Source of the DNA: Erpobdella octoculata
Taxonomy: Eukaryota > Annelida > Clitellata > Hirudinida > Erpobdellidae
DNA length: 64,000 bases
Direction of reading: 5' to 3'
NCBI GenBank assembly: GCA_963978895.1
Contig: OZ022243.1
Coordinates: forward strand, 1,753,814 to 1,817,813
Each line of letters begins with the position of its first letter. Positions within the stretch are counted from its first letter, which is position 1. The position numbers and the translations under genes are program-made. The notes below the pieces were generated by a model that was not told where the DNA came from, made no database searches, and saw only the letters and a program-made list of their open reading frames with translations. Below, in pieces: positions 1 to 28,700 of the stretch.

Positions 1-1
1 A

Positions 2-6881
<6,880 letters not shown>

Positions 6882-7328
6882 AAACTTACTCGTCATTTAT
6901 AATGAATTTAAACGAAAAGTTTTCTTGTTGTTGTTTAACAAACTATTTATTGTGCAATTGGTCGATACTGCAAGCCGGTGTCGTCCACTGCTGACCATAA
7001 ATCTTGTAACTGCCTTTGATCTTGAAGTGTTACTGGAGGTTCGAACACACGTATTTTGTTGCCATTTATATTGATATAAGTGGGTTGATAATAATAAACA
7101 TAACCATAGACTATATTCTAGTGTTTTTCTTTCCAAAAACGTATATAAAAAAAAAACCCTCACCAAGCAAATCTTGAAACTGTGGAGGCAGAATTCTCCA
7201 GACCGTTGCATTTCAAAAATTAAAACCACGGAAATTTGTCCGATTTGAATGTTTACACGTTAACAGAAAAACAAAACCGAAAAGTTTGCGAATGTTGATG
7301 ACTCTTTTGGTCGACGGATTTCAACCGG

Positions 7329-15297
<7,969 letters not shown>

Positions 15298-15718
15298 AAC
15301 GAATTAAATTAAACGAATTGCCAAATCCAGTTAGCTTTTGCGATTTAGTATAAAACACCGGCAAAACAAGGCAAAATATTGTAAAAGTAAACGATCTCGA
15401 ACTTTCTGGAAAAAATTAAGTTAAATAATAAATTATTTATTAAAATCTTTGTAAATACAGTAAATACATAATTAACAAAATTTAAATTTTTGTTAAATTT
15501 TTTAATTAATATTTTTGTAACATTTTACTTATAACAAAAAATAATTGTTTGTTATTTAAAAACAATTAAAAAATTAAATTTTAAAAAATATTACATAAAT
15601 TTTAAAATTAAAACCTGTTTTACATTTAGCAAACAACATGTACGCGTATCCGGTTTTGCGGTATGGTATGGAAATGAGTGTCGTAGTCAGTGTTAATGCC
15701 GATTAAGTGTGTGTGATC
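15298..15718. promoter_or_regulatory. shared JMJD6/NUS1 promoter interval
   Basis: 421 bp between the start codons of two divergent genes. It is very AT-rich, with no TATA box that can be singled out from the background. A bidirectional promoter is inferred from spacing only. Confidence 0.5.
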
Positions 15719-18497
15719 ATGTTACATTTTTTTATTTATAACGTGTTTTATACATTATTATGCATCTGTATTTCTGTTACCGATTTCCTCCGGTTCTCCT
15801 GGACTAATTGCATAAAATATTTAACACTGAAGAAGTTGTTTGACCACTACCAGCCAAGTGCCAATCAGCGATTACGAAAACTACCAGTTCACCTGGGTGT
15901 TGTCATCGTCGAGGATGAACTTTCTCTCCGTGACGTGGCTCGTATTGCCGCCTGGTCATTAGTTGTCGGCATCTCTTGCGTCACAGTTTACGATCACAAA
16001 GGTGATTGGTTTTCGTTTTCTATTTTCTATCAATTATTCAAAAACCTGCTGTAGCATCTTTTACTTTTATTGAAGCTCAAAGAAGCCTTGATATGAAGCA
16101 ATTATGTAGATGTGTTGTCAGGTGTCACTTGAAAGTAGATAATTGTTAGTGATAGCATAGTTGTCAAAGAAAATGGAACGTGGGTACATCAATAGAGAAT
16201 AAAGACTACGAAAGGAAAATGAACACTTTAGCAAAATAGTGTTCAATAAGATTTGGTTAAATAGCTTTTAAAAGATTGTATGCGTAGGCATAGAAATTAA
16301 GTTAGTAATATCTTCGATTATCGATAAGCATGTCTTAAAAATTTTTTACTCGAGAGAAAGTCATTGTCATTTCACCGAGGGATGAATGTTTTTATGAAAA
16401 TTATGGAGGGGTCGTACGGGATGACAATAACTTTTCATGTCACACATGTTAGTCCTACAAGTACAAAAGTTATTTAAACATTATGGCAATAGCTAATTGT
16501 ATAAGTCAAGACATTTTTAATTAAATCAAAAAACTGTCAAAGGAATTCAAATTGTTATTCAGTGTTGCTACTTCTAAACAAGCGCAGTCAAGCTTCATAT
16601 ACTTAGCAAAATGCTTCATCTATGTGATTTATTAAGGTTGTGCTTGCTTTTTGTTTTTAAATTTGAGAAAAAAAATTGGTTTATCTAATTAGCCAGATCT
16701 GTATGGACTGCAGCGTGAATTGTTTTGTTCCAAACTCTAATAAACAGATGTTAAATCATTTACGTTACATTTACATTAAAGCGTATATTTATGACTTCAC
16801 TTAAAAATGAATTTGTGTTTGTGCCACAGACTCCCTCAACTTATACTTTTCTTATTATTTTGAATATGTTTTCATCGTGTTTCAAATCATTAATTTAATC
16901 ACCGCTGTGGAAAAGCGATAAAGTCATAGACTTAGAGCTCGAGATTTCGATTTGATTCCTGTGCAGAATCTCACATCGCGTGACTCTCTTGGGCAAGGAA
17001 TTCATTGTTATGGCTCAGGTCAAATCAGCCTTTCATCCGCTTGTAGTTGACAAGTGAGTACCAGTTTAAGCTGGATAATAATAAGTTGCAGCCTATGGAA
17101 AATGTTCGGGTGTGATCCTGGAACTTCATATTGATCCTACTTCTGCCTCTTAGTAATACTTTCGAGTTTTAAAAGCTTGTTGTTTGTAGTATTAATTAAT
17201 ATGATTTTACATTCTTAACATGTTATTATTTGTTTTGTCTAGCCTATTTATATATTCATATATTCGTATGTTATTTATTTGCCTACCAGGAAGATGCAAA
17301 TTACGAGAAAACGAGCTGAGGTCCGACGTAGCTCGAGAAACATTAAAACTCAAGAAATCGTCTCCGAAAAAAATTTATCCGAATTTTCTTACGTCCAACA
17401 ACACAACCGATTCTACGAAAAATGGTTTCCACAAAGAAATACCGCAGTTAGGTTCGCGAATTCACGTCAGAAATTATTCTCTATAAAGTAGTTGTGAACG
17501 ATGTTGTTTGTCGATGTTTTATTTGGATAGTTATTGATTGGGTTATTGATTTATTTAAAGAATTCAGTGTTTTTATGTTTCTCTAAAACATTACCATTCT
17601 AAAAAAAATTATGTCGTAACTTTCACATTGAATAATGATGATAGATATAAAAATGTATTTAAAATATTGAAGAATAACTAATTTATTATTCCTCTTGTTA
17701 TTTTTGTTGTAATTTGTTTCTGTTATTTCAGAAAACAACCTCCACATCATCGGTCCAGAGGATGGTCAGCAAAAGATAGTTGACGTTACGAGGAGAATGT
17801 GTCAACTCGTTAAGGGCAATCAACTCGCTTATTCTGATATCAGCATCCCGTATGCTGACTCCTTCATACAAAGTAAAATAAAATAACCGGTTTTTATTTC
17901 TTAAATTTATTACACGTTCTGTGCACTTTGTTATCTTACACTATAATAGTTCACTCAACATTGCTCAAGCTTATTTTGATACAAAAGCTTTTAATGTTAA
18001 ATTTCATTTTGGTTTTTCCAGAGGAGATGGGCTTTCCCGATCCAGATCTGGTCTTCAGGTTTGGTAAAACGCAGAGCATGCTGGGCTATTTGCCGTGGCA
18101 ACTCCGACTTACTGAAATTTTGTAAGTAACCAATTTTTCACTAAACCGATTTTTATTTGTAGTTATTATGATATATTTTTGTATAAATGTTAATTTATAC
18201 TACCCAATTAGTAAGGACAATTATCTTATGAGTAAAGTCTGTAGTACCTTTGCCTGTCATGTAACCTCATTGATTAGGACTGTTAAGTATTAACTGCTTC
18301 GTGGCCTAGATTGACATAATGTCGCATGAAAAATTATCCAATTATTATAACTACTATTAAATAATAGTTTTATCTCGATAATAAAAATAAAATACTTTTT
18401 TTACAGCTCCCTACCTACTCACAGAAACCTAACTTTCTCGGAATTCTTCGAACAACTCGACTCATTCGCCGACATTAAACAGAGATGCGGCGTATGA
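15719..18497 (+). CDS. NUS1: NUS1 (Nogo-B receptor-like), cis-prenyltransferase regulatory subunit
   Basis: Five exons: 15719-16001, 17290-17451, 17732-17872, 18022-18121, 18407-18497; 258 residues. The protein partners DHDDS at the ER membrane to make the dehydrodolichyl diphosphate needed for N-glycosylation. An N-terminal hydrophobic segment ([20 protein letters not shown]) is the predicted ER anchor. The family signature is clear: [66 protein letters not shown]. The C terminus keeps the RXG motif (RCG in QRCGV), which is needed for activity in the human complex. The end of exon 2 is my least certain border: I chose TTAG|GTTCGC because it keeps the phase and avoids a stop at 17484. Human NUS1 is 293 residues; the luminal part is shorter here. 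Confidence 0.93.
16905..17165 (+). mobile_element. tRNA-type SINE in NUS1 intron 1
   Basis: GTGGAAAAGCGATAAAGTC ... CGATTTGATTCCTGTGC looks like a degenerate tRNA-like head with a B box. It is followed by CTTGGGCAAGGAATTCATTG and later AAGTGAGTACCAG, which resemble the conserved central part of animal SINEs. Recognition is from memory. Confidence 0.5.
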
Positions 18498-19716
18498 GTG
18501 GCTGCTACACTTGTCGTGTATGCATGTATATGTACACAAGCATGTATATGACTGTTGTGCATGAACAATTGATGTATATTATCGTTTTGAATGATGATGA
18601 TGCCTGGGTTGGTCAGCTGTCAATTTTTTTATGTGGAAGCGTGGGAGGAGAAAGAGCCATTGTTGAATGATTTACGGTACTACTAACAACCACCTTGACA
18701 CTTTTATTTTCTTTACCGTCACACAATTGTTACGTCTTGTTTCATAAATTTTGCCATCACACTACTAAAACCGATGTAGAAAATATTTTTAATCATCTTG
18801 CTTGGGATACGGTGAGAATGTATTAAACACAAATGAATATGTATTTGTCTACGAAATTCCTTATTGATATAAAATATCCAGGTTATATACAAAATGCAAT
18901 TCAAGAAATTAGTTGACCGTAAAGTCCTGCATTGTTTTTCGTTAAACTTTTCGAGTGCAGAAACAAGTAAGTTTTCTGTAAGCTAGCAGGCTGCCATAAA
19001 TAAGCATGCTAGACTTCAAAACTTTAGAGCTTGAGAGAATATCCAGGATATCAAAAGCATGGCGGGACGAAATGTTTAAAAATCCCACACATTCCAATAT
19101 TTTGTACTCCTAATGCTAAACCTTTCCTCCTAACATAGCTACTGACAGAGATATATTTTCTAAAAATGTTGTAGCTCTTTTCAAAATGAAGTTCTGGAAA
19201 ATCAGAGAATTTGTGAGTAAACATTTGATGAAACTAATAACATTAATGGCATTCATAGCTGCGGCGATCTAATATCTAAATATTTTTAATTTACATAGAA
19301 GTCAGACCGAAAATCTCCCACCACCATTCAAAAACTTTTTTAAAGTCAACAACATGCAAATATGAGTCTTTTCATGTACTAATATAATCAATGGAGACTG
19401 CATATAAGCATGCCACTCTGATCGATGACAATGAAATATCCATAGCACCATGATGACTTGACTTTAAGTGCCTGCCAGTTGTTTTTCGATTAAAATACAT
19501 GAAAATCAAATAAATAAAATTTATATATATATACCATATCAACTAATGCCACAAAAATATTTTGCAATTAGCAAAAATTTTCTGGATTATGCAAAAGGTC
19601 ACATTCCTTATTAAATTTTGAGGCTCATGATAAATAACAATAATAATAATAATTATGTGTTAATCTGTCAATGACTTCATTTCATAAGAGTCCGGTCCGC
19701 CAATCCGAGGATAGTC
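18498..19716. other. intergenic, NUS1 / EEP nuclease convergent 3' ends
   Basis: 1.2 kb of AT-rich sequence between two converging genes. It must contain both 3' UTRs. I see no gene, structured RNA or clear repeat. Confidence 0.6.
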
Positions 19717-22700
19717 TCAAACGACAGAAAATTCCGCCATTAGAGATAAATGATCCGAAGGGAAAACGGAATTCGGAACTCCGTCCTGGATGAGAGACTT
19801 GTCGGGAACGCTGAGAACGTTCTCGGCAACGAGGGAAGAACCGGAGTAGTAGATGTAGTCCACCTGCTTGACCGTTCCGTCCGGATCGAACCTGCTCGTG
19901 TGCGGCTCCAATCCCTGGGGAAATGCAGAAAACATTAACGTTCATTAATTAAGCATACGTCTGATACATTGATGCCTGCGAAAACGCAACGTCGATTTTA
20001 GTATTTTCGTAAGGTAGTGACCATTGATGGGTTAAACATATGTCTGATACATTGGTGCCTGAGAATCTGTATCTTGATGGGTTTAACATTATTACATATC
20101 ACAGAACTATAAATCAGAGATGTTGTAAGTACTTATGGTGCGAGTACAAGTATCAAGTACTATATCACTGCTACTCAGTACTGAGTGTAAAACAAATACC
20201 AAGGCTTCGAGTACGAGTACTTAACCCGTTTAGGTCCAAAACTTTATTAATTAGATTTCTATTATTTTTTTTTGTTATTTCTAAGTTACTTGCTTATGTT
20301 TTAACAGATTTATTTTTAATTATTTTTTATTTTAAAGAAAACTTTGAAAATTCACTATGCTCGTTTTTCGAACGGTGGTCGTATAGACTACTGAAAACGA
20401 CAAAATGTTTAAAAGTCAATTTCTTTTTTTTTTCAACGCAAACAATTATAATATAAATTTTAGGCTATAAACAGAAAAGCTAAAAACACATTTCTGACTT
20501 TATCAGTAACACAGTTCAATAAAATCCAAAAATTTAACATTCAATAAATCAGTCAAGCAGTTCATGATAGTCGTTTCAGAACCGGAGTGTGCGGAAAGCA
20601 CCAAAACAATTCCGATGAAGTCGTTTGCCGCACTTGGCCCAGATGTACAGTGGTTTGCCACAATTTTCCAGCTTGTAGCGACCTACTGTTTTCACCTTTT
20701 CCAGTTCGTGACCATGGCCAGTTGCTGAATCTTCCCTATCGTTTTGTTTCTTCAACCGTGCATGAATTCATTTCATCGGTATAAAACAACCTAAACAGCC
20801 TATATGGGGTTTATCAAGCAAAGCACCATTGTGGTGTTTCAAACTCGTTATATATAGACTGTTTTAAAAGTGGCTATTCAAATTACTCTTTTTGGTCCAA
20901 GTGTATTTCAATCGTTTTTGGCGTTTTGGTTGCCGCGGCATTGAACTGACCGTATTTGCGACCTACATTTCTTCACCCAAAGTACCGACACAGTCTAATC
21001 TCATCCCATCATTAGTATAATCAACTTCTACCTTCCCGGATATATTACAAAGAATAACATTTCTTCGTCATTTGCTTATTCATCAGTCACGTGTTATGAT
21101 GCGCCGGGCGGAAGAATGACAAATATGTCAACCTCAATGCTATCATCATCAAGAATTAGTTCCATAGCTTCTTTCAACGTGAAAAAACATTCTTTTTGAC
21201 GCCTTTCATTTTTAAACTTTACAAACATATCATTCGAAGGATGAAATTTGCAAAAAACACTATCACCAATTCAACCACTGCACAACTATAAGCTGAATGA
21301 ACTAGTTTCGACTTGTTCGCATATACGCCCAACGATCGTAGAACGAGCATGACTCATACATGTTCAGATTGTGGGTTAGTGTAAACACAATAAAATTTAA
21401 TTAACGTTGCTGTTTACTTTTGAGTACATCCTCTTTCGATATTTCAAACTTTTGTTATGATAACTCTCATGAAATTAGCATAATAAATTTTTAAAGTAAT
21501 ATCGGTCGAAAACCTTGAAAATGCTCATATTCTAACCCAGATTAAACTACTTAATACGAATAAAAAAATTATTTAAAAAATTTTATACAGTGTATTGAAG
21601 CTTTCTTAACATAAAAAAAAACTTTTAACAGAAAAAAAATTTCAGCTTAATTTTATGCAACGCCAAAAATAAGTGTGTTCGTAAAACGTACGATGGTCTA
21701 AAACGGGTTAACAAACACACATCTCTGCTATAAATTTGTTCTTAGGTGTATATGCTGGTCATTGGTTCAAACCGTATTGTAATTTATAGTTGTGGTTGAC
21801 TCTATTACAAATTGCTTTGTGTCAGGTCCTACACTTCCCAAGACAGTTTTGCCGGTTAGTAAAACCGGTCTCGCTTAATGATAGGTGTTTGTAATAATGA
21901 CACATCTTTTATTATTATAAATGCAAGGCTAATTGAACATTTACACTTGTGTAGTTATATAATCCTTAAAAATTACCATTTTTATATTATTTTGTTATAA
22001 AAAAATAATAATAAAGACGGATACCGACCATAATGGTTTGGTATGCACTTTTGTAGTCTGGTGCAGTATTTATGTCAAACAGTTCCGGCACATGATTGAA
22101 GAGAGATGTCTGTACAAAAAAAAACTTAAATATTTCTTTTCAACTTGAAGAACTAATGAAAACCAAATAATTTTTTTTCTAGATTTAGGCATTTGGTGCA
22201 GAAAAATCATTAGGTATAAAGCTAATATTTTCCTGTAATATACTTCAACAAAATTAAACAGAAATTCGATTAGCCACAGTTTACCCCATTTCTTAATTTG
22301 CAGCATACAAATTAACAATTTTGAATGAATTTATCTGATTAATATTTGAATAAGTTACCAGCACACATGAATAAGGTTTATGTATTTATCAAATTAAAAA
22401 TAAACTAACAGATTAATAAACCAACTCAATCCTAGCAAACCTTTTCGCCGTCGATTTCGACAGACGCAATTTTCTGCAAGAAGCTTATACTATCCTCGCT
22501 CAGTATTCCGTTCCTGATCATCAGCTGCGGCGGACTGTCGGGGCAGGAGTTGAAGTCGCCGCACATCACCTGGGCGTCCAACTCGTCGCCTGATAGTTTC
22601 TGCAGCTCTTTGATCGTGGTAGCTATCTGTTGACAACAAGAAAGTTTAAACTAACGATAACTGAACATTTGTGTTACGTCAGATATATGTGGTCCGGGCC

Positions 22701-25391
22701 GATAGAATAGGACCACCGTGCATCCTCCTATGTGTGTAGGTAAGAGGCGACTAAAAGTGATGTTTACAGGAAGGTACAACAAGTAAGAGTTTGCCTTAAG
22801 GCCTTTAACCTTGGACGTAAAACGGAAAGTAGAAGAAGATATACCGAGGAATCGAGAAATCTAAAATAAGCATAAAAAAGAAAAAAAAATCTAAGACAAA
22901 ACATATTTGACAAATATCTTTCCGTACCTGAAGACACTGCTTGTCTTGTCTCTTGAACCAATCAAAAGCGACGTGTACATTGGCCACGGAGATGTGTAGA
23001 CCAGAAGACAATTCCTCCAGTCTCACTAACAGGGAAACTGCATACGTGTCGACTGAATCCTTCAGGTGTTTCTTTGTTTGCTCATCTTTCGAGACGCCAA
23101 TCTCCTTCAAATGTATATTGTTCATAATTTAAACTGCATTTCATTAATTTTTACTATGTATTGTAATCATTGACTTTTACATTTCATTTTTCATTGTTTT
23201 CTGAACATTGACATTTTAGAATAAACTACTGGGAGATTCTCGTATACAGTATAATTCCGTTATATCAAAACGGATCGTCAAACTTATAGATCGGAGTCTA
23301 TTTCGTGTTAGCGTTTTCTACCACATGATTTATTAATAAACTTTGACGTTAGCAGAATTTCGATAAAAGCAACTTTGATTTAGATATATTATACTCTTTT
23401 TTTTATTCGAATCTGCATGCACCCCAGCTCTAGAACGCTTTTACTATCCGAATAATAACTAATAGATCAAACTAAAGTGAGTACTAGTCATTTGCAATGT
23501 TTAGATGAGACGAAGAATGAACTAACATCCATTATGAGATCTCCGAGGAGAAGGTTTTTACTGGCTTTCAGTTTGAATTTTGAAATCTTGAAAAAAGTTG
23601 CTTCACCCTCTTGGTATTCCTGAGAAACCCTTGCTAAGTACAAGCCTTCATAACCCAGCCTAGACGAGAGTGTGATTTTTCAATTAAAAAATTTTAGATA
23701 GTAAATTAATAATTCAATATCAATATATTAATACTATCTATTTTTTAGTAATCATTTTAAGAAAAAATAAGCTTCTGATATGATCAATTAAAATTTAAAA
23801 CTTTCAATATTATGAGCTAAAACGCAATCAGAGGCCGAGAGTGTAATTAAAACACAAAACTAACATGGCCATAGAAGGTTTCAATAGATCACTGAAATAG
23901 CTCGTCCCTACTTCTTGGAAGCAGAAGACATCAGCATCAAGCCATTTAATTTCATCCATGAGACGCGCGTGCCTTTTCTCCATCGATAACTCCTCTTTAG
24001 ATATCCACGAATTTGACCCGGAATAATCTCTCTGAGCGTGACAATCGGCCAATATGTTATACGTCGCAACCGTAAACTTTATGCGAGCGCTATCTGCAGC
24101 TGTTTCTTCTTTCCCAGCCTCTTGTGAAGCAGTCGCATCGCAGTTGCCGTCAGCATTACTAACAGAAATGAACTTCCTCGTAAATAGGGGATGGTCTTTT
24201 TTATCTGGAGTTATAGACGTACTTTGCACTGAACTCTTGTTCGTTGAAGAGTTGTCATCATTTTTTCCGCACGATTTACTTTTAGACTGGTCATCTTCCA
24301 GGCTAATATTTTGAATGGTTGAGCCCATATTTCCAGCTTCGCTTTCACAGTTATCGGTCTTTTCCGATCCAACAGCATTCTTTTCTTCTACGATTTGGCC
24401 ACCAGTTGTTTCAATATTTCCAGAGATGCTTAGGTTATGCTGCCGTTCAGGAGTCAAGTGCTTTATGTCTTGCAATTTAATAAACGGCATCATTTTATCT
24501 GAATTTTGAGACATTGTTATTTCCTGGGAATTATTTTCTGAAGACTTGCTTTTAATTTTCTTGCTACTATTATTATTATTATTGGATTTCTTGTTATTAT
24601 TGATCTTCCTGGTATTTTGCTTTTTTTGAACGGATTTCTTTTTTTGAATCGAATCGTTTACTTTCTTCGGAGACACTTTCTTAGTAACCACGCCGGCAGC
24701 TTTTTTTCTCGGTGGCATATTTTCCATGCTCTCATCCCTGTGGCTAGCTGTCCTTTTGAATGTCGAAACTCTTGTGCTGCATCTTCTAGGCGAAGGCATG
24801 ACAACCTGTAGGTCGTCGGCATTCTTGGTGCTCGCTCGCTTGTTCTCAGATGATGACTTTTTTGGAGATGTCTTTGTTGGTGACTTTTTAAGAGATTTAA
24901 CAGCCAGGCTAGAAGTAGATCCGAGTTTTTTCGACCTTTTCTCGACACATCTGATAAATTTAAATTAGATCTGTCTAAAAAAAAATCAATTAACCTATGT
25001 TCTATAGTTTTATAAGTCGCTTCACAAAACAATCGAATATGTAGATTCAGGTGACAAGCGCCGATTGGTGATATGAGCAGTTTAGCCGTTTAGCATATAA
25101 GTCATCATAAGTGATATAAGTAAGACATCTTCAAAATAATAATTTCGCTTTTAACCGACATTGCTGTAACAGGTAACAGAATACACTAGACAGAATGATT
25201 GATTAGTGGGTTAGTGGTTATAATTTTAAAATCTTGTCTCGAGTCACTAACTCTTGCAATTGGGCCGAAAGATTTTTAGAAGAGCCTTCAGCACGTTTAA
25301 TTTTTGAGCTGACAGAAACGGCCTTCACGGTTTTTCGCGGCTTTTCGACCTTGGTAGCGGCCGACTTTCCCAACTTGGCTTTCTTCACCAT
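19717..25391 (-). CDS. CCR4/nocturnin-type EEP nuclease with basic N-terminal extension
   Basis: Proposed exons: 25391-25252, 24950-23856, 23659-23527, 23104-22928, 22626-22441, 22109-22029, 19914-19717; 669 residues. The C-terminal half is an endonuclease/exonuclease/phosphatase domain: VATYNILADCHAQRDYS, Mg-binding Glu ~393 in FCFQEVG, LGYEGLYLARV, Asn/His in VANVHV (~498/500), Asp ~539 in MCGDFNSCP, VDYIYYS and catalytic His ~659 in SDHLSLMAEF. All catalytic residues are present, so it should be active as an RNA 3'-5' exonuclease or 2',5'-phosphodiesterase. Residues 1-~300 are low-complexity and rich in Lys, Ser and Asn, as in a nuclear targeting or RNA-binding tail. I cannot assign it to ANGEL, PDE12 or nocturnin by eye. 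The donor of exon 2 (GTGTTT) and acceptor of exon 4 are weak; exon 1 is inferred from phase. Divergent from QSOX. Confidence 0.82.
20221..21711 (-). mobile_element. piggyBac-type DNA transposon, internally deleted and decayed
   Basis: Bounded by TTAA (20221-20224 and 21708-21711), the piggyBac target duplication. The ends are inverted repeats, TTAACCCGTTTAGGTCC and TTAACCCGTTTTAGACC. On the minus strand about 21230-21010 decodes, with stops, to the acidic N-terminal motif IEVDIFVILPPGA ... HVTDE typical of piggyBac transposases. About 20730-20580 decodes to KTVGRYKLENCGKPLYI ... CFGAF, like the C-terminal cysteine-rich finger. The central DDD catalytic domain is missing and the 1.48-kb length is short. 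It lies in the last intron of the EEP nuclease gene. Confidence 0.72.
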
Positions 25392-25702
25392 CTTGTCTTG
25401 GCTTGGCTTGCTGGTATACGCGGGATGAAGAGCGGTCAACAGTCATTTGATCACTACAATGCAAGTCCCACTTATACAAGACGATAATCGCTTAAATCTA
25501 ATCACTTAAGAGTGTGTTTTTTCTCATAAGTGATATTGACATTAATACTTAGTATGGTAGAAACTTGCGTTCGAAAGTCGGCCTAACTGCCTGATTTTTA
25601 TTGTTTTATTAGAGAAAAATTTTTATTAAAATTTAATTTATAATTTTAAGTTTGAATTTAAAAAATCATTTATATTTTTTTAAATGAATAAAGTTTGCAC
25701 CG
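25392..25702. promoter_or_regulatory. shared EEP nuclease/QSOX promoter interval
   Basis: 311 bp between divergent start codons. No distinctive motif stands out. A bidirectional promoter is inferred from spacing. Confidence 0.45.
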
Positions 25703-28700
25703 ATGTTTAGACGTATCTTGTCGTTATGGGGCCTGAGAACCGGTGTCCGTCAGATGTCACGAAGAAAACCGTTTAAATCTTCATCCACGCTGTTTTATTT
25801 TTTTCTTATTTTGTCAAAATTTAGTCATTGTTACGGAGGACTTTATAATGTGACAACGGATAACGTGTCTGTCTTAACTGATGAGAATTTTGATAAGGAA
25901 GTTGTTGGATCCAGTAACTGCTGGATTGCTGAATTCTACAATTCCTGGTGTGGTCACTGTGTAAGGTTTGCACCGAAATGGAAAGAGCTTGCTACGAGCT
26001 GCATAGGTATGTTTGTATAAGTTTTAATCAAATTGGCTTTGTTTTCCAACAGTCATATTAATAATTGGAAGAGTGTACTCAAGTGTACTGGAAACATGTG
26101 TTTGTGTTGCTATGAGAATACTCTGTTTTTGCTCTTTTATCAATGTTTTATAATTTATAGATTAAAAATTCAAATTCGTGGCAAATATTAACTTAAACTT
26201 TGGATTAAACTGGAAGCATATGTTTGTGTTGCTAAGAAAATACTTTGTTTTTGCTATTTTCTTGGATGCTGTATAAATAAATAAGAAATTTAAATTTGTG
26301 ATAAATATCAGTTTACTTTTGCAATTCCATGTGGAATTTGATTGATTATTATCGGAGTATTTACTTCTCTGAAAATTCAGGATGGAGAGAAGTCATAAAA
26401 GTAGCGGCCATCGACTGTGCAGAAAAAGAAAACAAAAACATCTGCATGAGATATCCAATCGAAGGCTATCCCACCATAATGGTAAGTTTGTGTACTTTAT
26501 AATAAATAAATAGTTATATCATCGCTATGGATGTTAAACTCGTGTACTTGTTTATAACAATCATTATCGTCTAGGTACTGTTTGCAAGTTCAGTGCCTGC
26601 CAATACAATTTAAGTATTATTATTTTTGTTGTTATTTATAAAAAATATGTTGGATAAACATTTGTGTTGACATTTTGCACTATCATTGTAACATTTTATG
26701 TTTTTGTCCTGCAAAGATTTTTGTTTTAATAAAAGTATTCATTGAAAGAAAAATATTTTTTTACATTATTGTAATAAATAGTTTTTTTTATGAATCGATG
26801 TATTTTTCAGTTTATTTTCTAAAATATATAAATATGCAAACATCTTAAAGTTTATTTGCACATGCTTTTCAACTCTCTTCTAGATCATCATCATCATCTT
26901 ACATAATTCATCAACTATATTGATCCCATACATCAAATGTTCAAGATCAATACGACTGATATGTGGAATGTACACATGGTGCATGCTCACTGGCTGTTCA
27001 ATATGAATTTACATAGTTCGGGCGAGAGAAGAAAAAGTTTCAGTTGATTTCTTGTCCACTTTTTGAATCTTAATTAAGAGGGGAATATAATATGCATCTG
27101 AAATAGAATATGCATCTGAAATAGAATATGCATCTGAAATAGAATATGCATCTGAAAAAGAATATGTGTCTGAAATAGAATATATGAAATACTCTATGCA
27201 TCCGAAATAGAAATAGAGTATGTCTGAAATAGAATATGCATCTGAAATAGAATATGCATCTGAAATAGAATATGTGTCTGAAATAGAATATGCATCTGAA
27301 ATAGAATATGCATCTGAAATAGAATATGCATCTGAAATAGAATATGCATCCGAAATAGAAATAGAATGTGTCTGAAATAGAATATATGTTTGAAATAGAT
27401 GATGCATCTGAAATTGAATATGCATCTGAAATAGAATATGCATCTGAAATAGAATATGTGTCTGAAATAGAATATGTGTCTGAAATAGAATATGCGTCTG
27501 AAATAGAATATGCATCTGAAATAGAATATGCATCTGAAATAGAATATGCGTCTGAAATAGAATATGCATCTGAAATAGAATATGCATCTGAAATAGAATA
27601 TGCGTCTGAAATAGAATATGTGTCTGAAATAGAATATGCATCTGAAATAGAATATGCATCTGAAATGTTAATATTTGTCTTAGAAAAAAATATGCTTCTG
27701 AGATATTATACGTATCTGAAATGCACAAATTCATAAATAATATTCTTATTTTGCATTACAGTTCATTCCTGCTAGATCAACTCAGCCACCGAAATTGACA
27801 GAATTGCAACAGCTGAGTTCAGTTCAAGAAATGAAAGTTCAAATGATCAAACTAGTCTCCAATCAATCCCTCAGTAACATTGACCCTAAGCTCATTCAAC
27901 CTCTGAACCCTATCAAGTATGATTTTTTTTCATTGTATTGTGATAAATAAATAGATTGTTAGCGTTACAATTTGTTTTGTTCCGAAATAATTGATATAAT
28001 CGTAAGCTTGTTCTTGTTGGATATTTTCTGTAATTTGAGGATTAATGTTTTCTTTATTTGTTTGTTAATTTATCGAATTGAATAAATATTTTTGTTTATT
28101 TGATTGATTTAATTATTGATTGTTTTCTTGTACTTTTAATCACGTTTTAATTCATTTTCTAGAACTCGAAACGATATTTGGCAGCAGACTACTTCCACCG
28201 AACAGAAAGCGATTGTAATTTATGAATCGTCCGATTCCTCGATCGGTAGAGAGGTTAGCAGCGTAGCCAAAATATAATTTTATTATTTTAGTTACAGCGT
28301 ACCCAGCTTGTAAAAAAAGCCGGCAGTAGCCAAGTTTCGCTTACACTGTGAGTTGGAAATTTGCCACAACCAACTTAGTTATAAGTAGAATTCTTTATAA
28401 ATAAATTTGTCGTATGTGAAGTAACACGCGTGGAATGATACGAGTTGCTCTTTCAGACTTTCACTTCTTTTCTATAGTAATAGAACTGTTTTTTTTTTTC
28501 AATTTTATTAAGTTTATTAAATTTAGTTTCCAAATTTACTGAAATAAAAATAAAAGACCCTCCTCATCATGTTCTCATCTGGTTACAACAGCAGCAGTCA
28601 CGAGTTTGTACGGAGGGTACAACAGGCCAGCCATTTGCTGCCCATCTATATTCATGAATAATCATTTTTTCATTTTCCTCGACAGGTGATTCTTACGACG

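Noticed and set aside
15707..15718. Upstream GTG start for NUS1
   Set aside because: Nuclear animal genes start at ATG; the first ATG in frame is 15719 and opens the TM segment directly.
25392..25439. N-terminal extension of the EEP nuclease exon 1
   Set aside because: An in-frame stop lies upstream and the only ATG is at 25391.
27009..27736. 241-residue minus-strand and 122-residue plus-strand repeat ORFs
   Set aside because: Minisatellite with an 18-bp unit inside a QSOX intron; no start context or homology.
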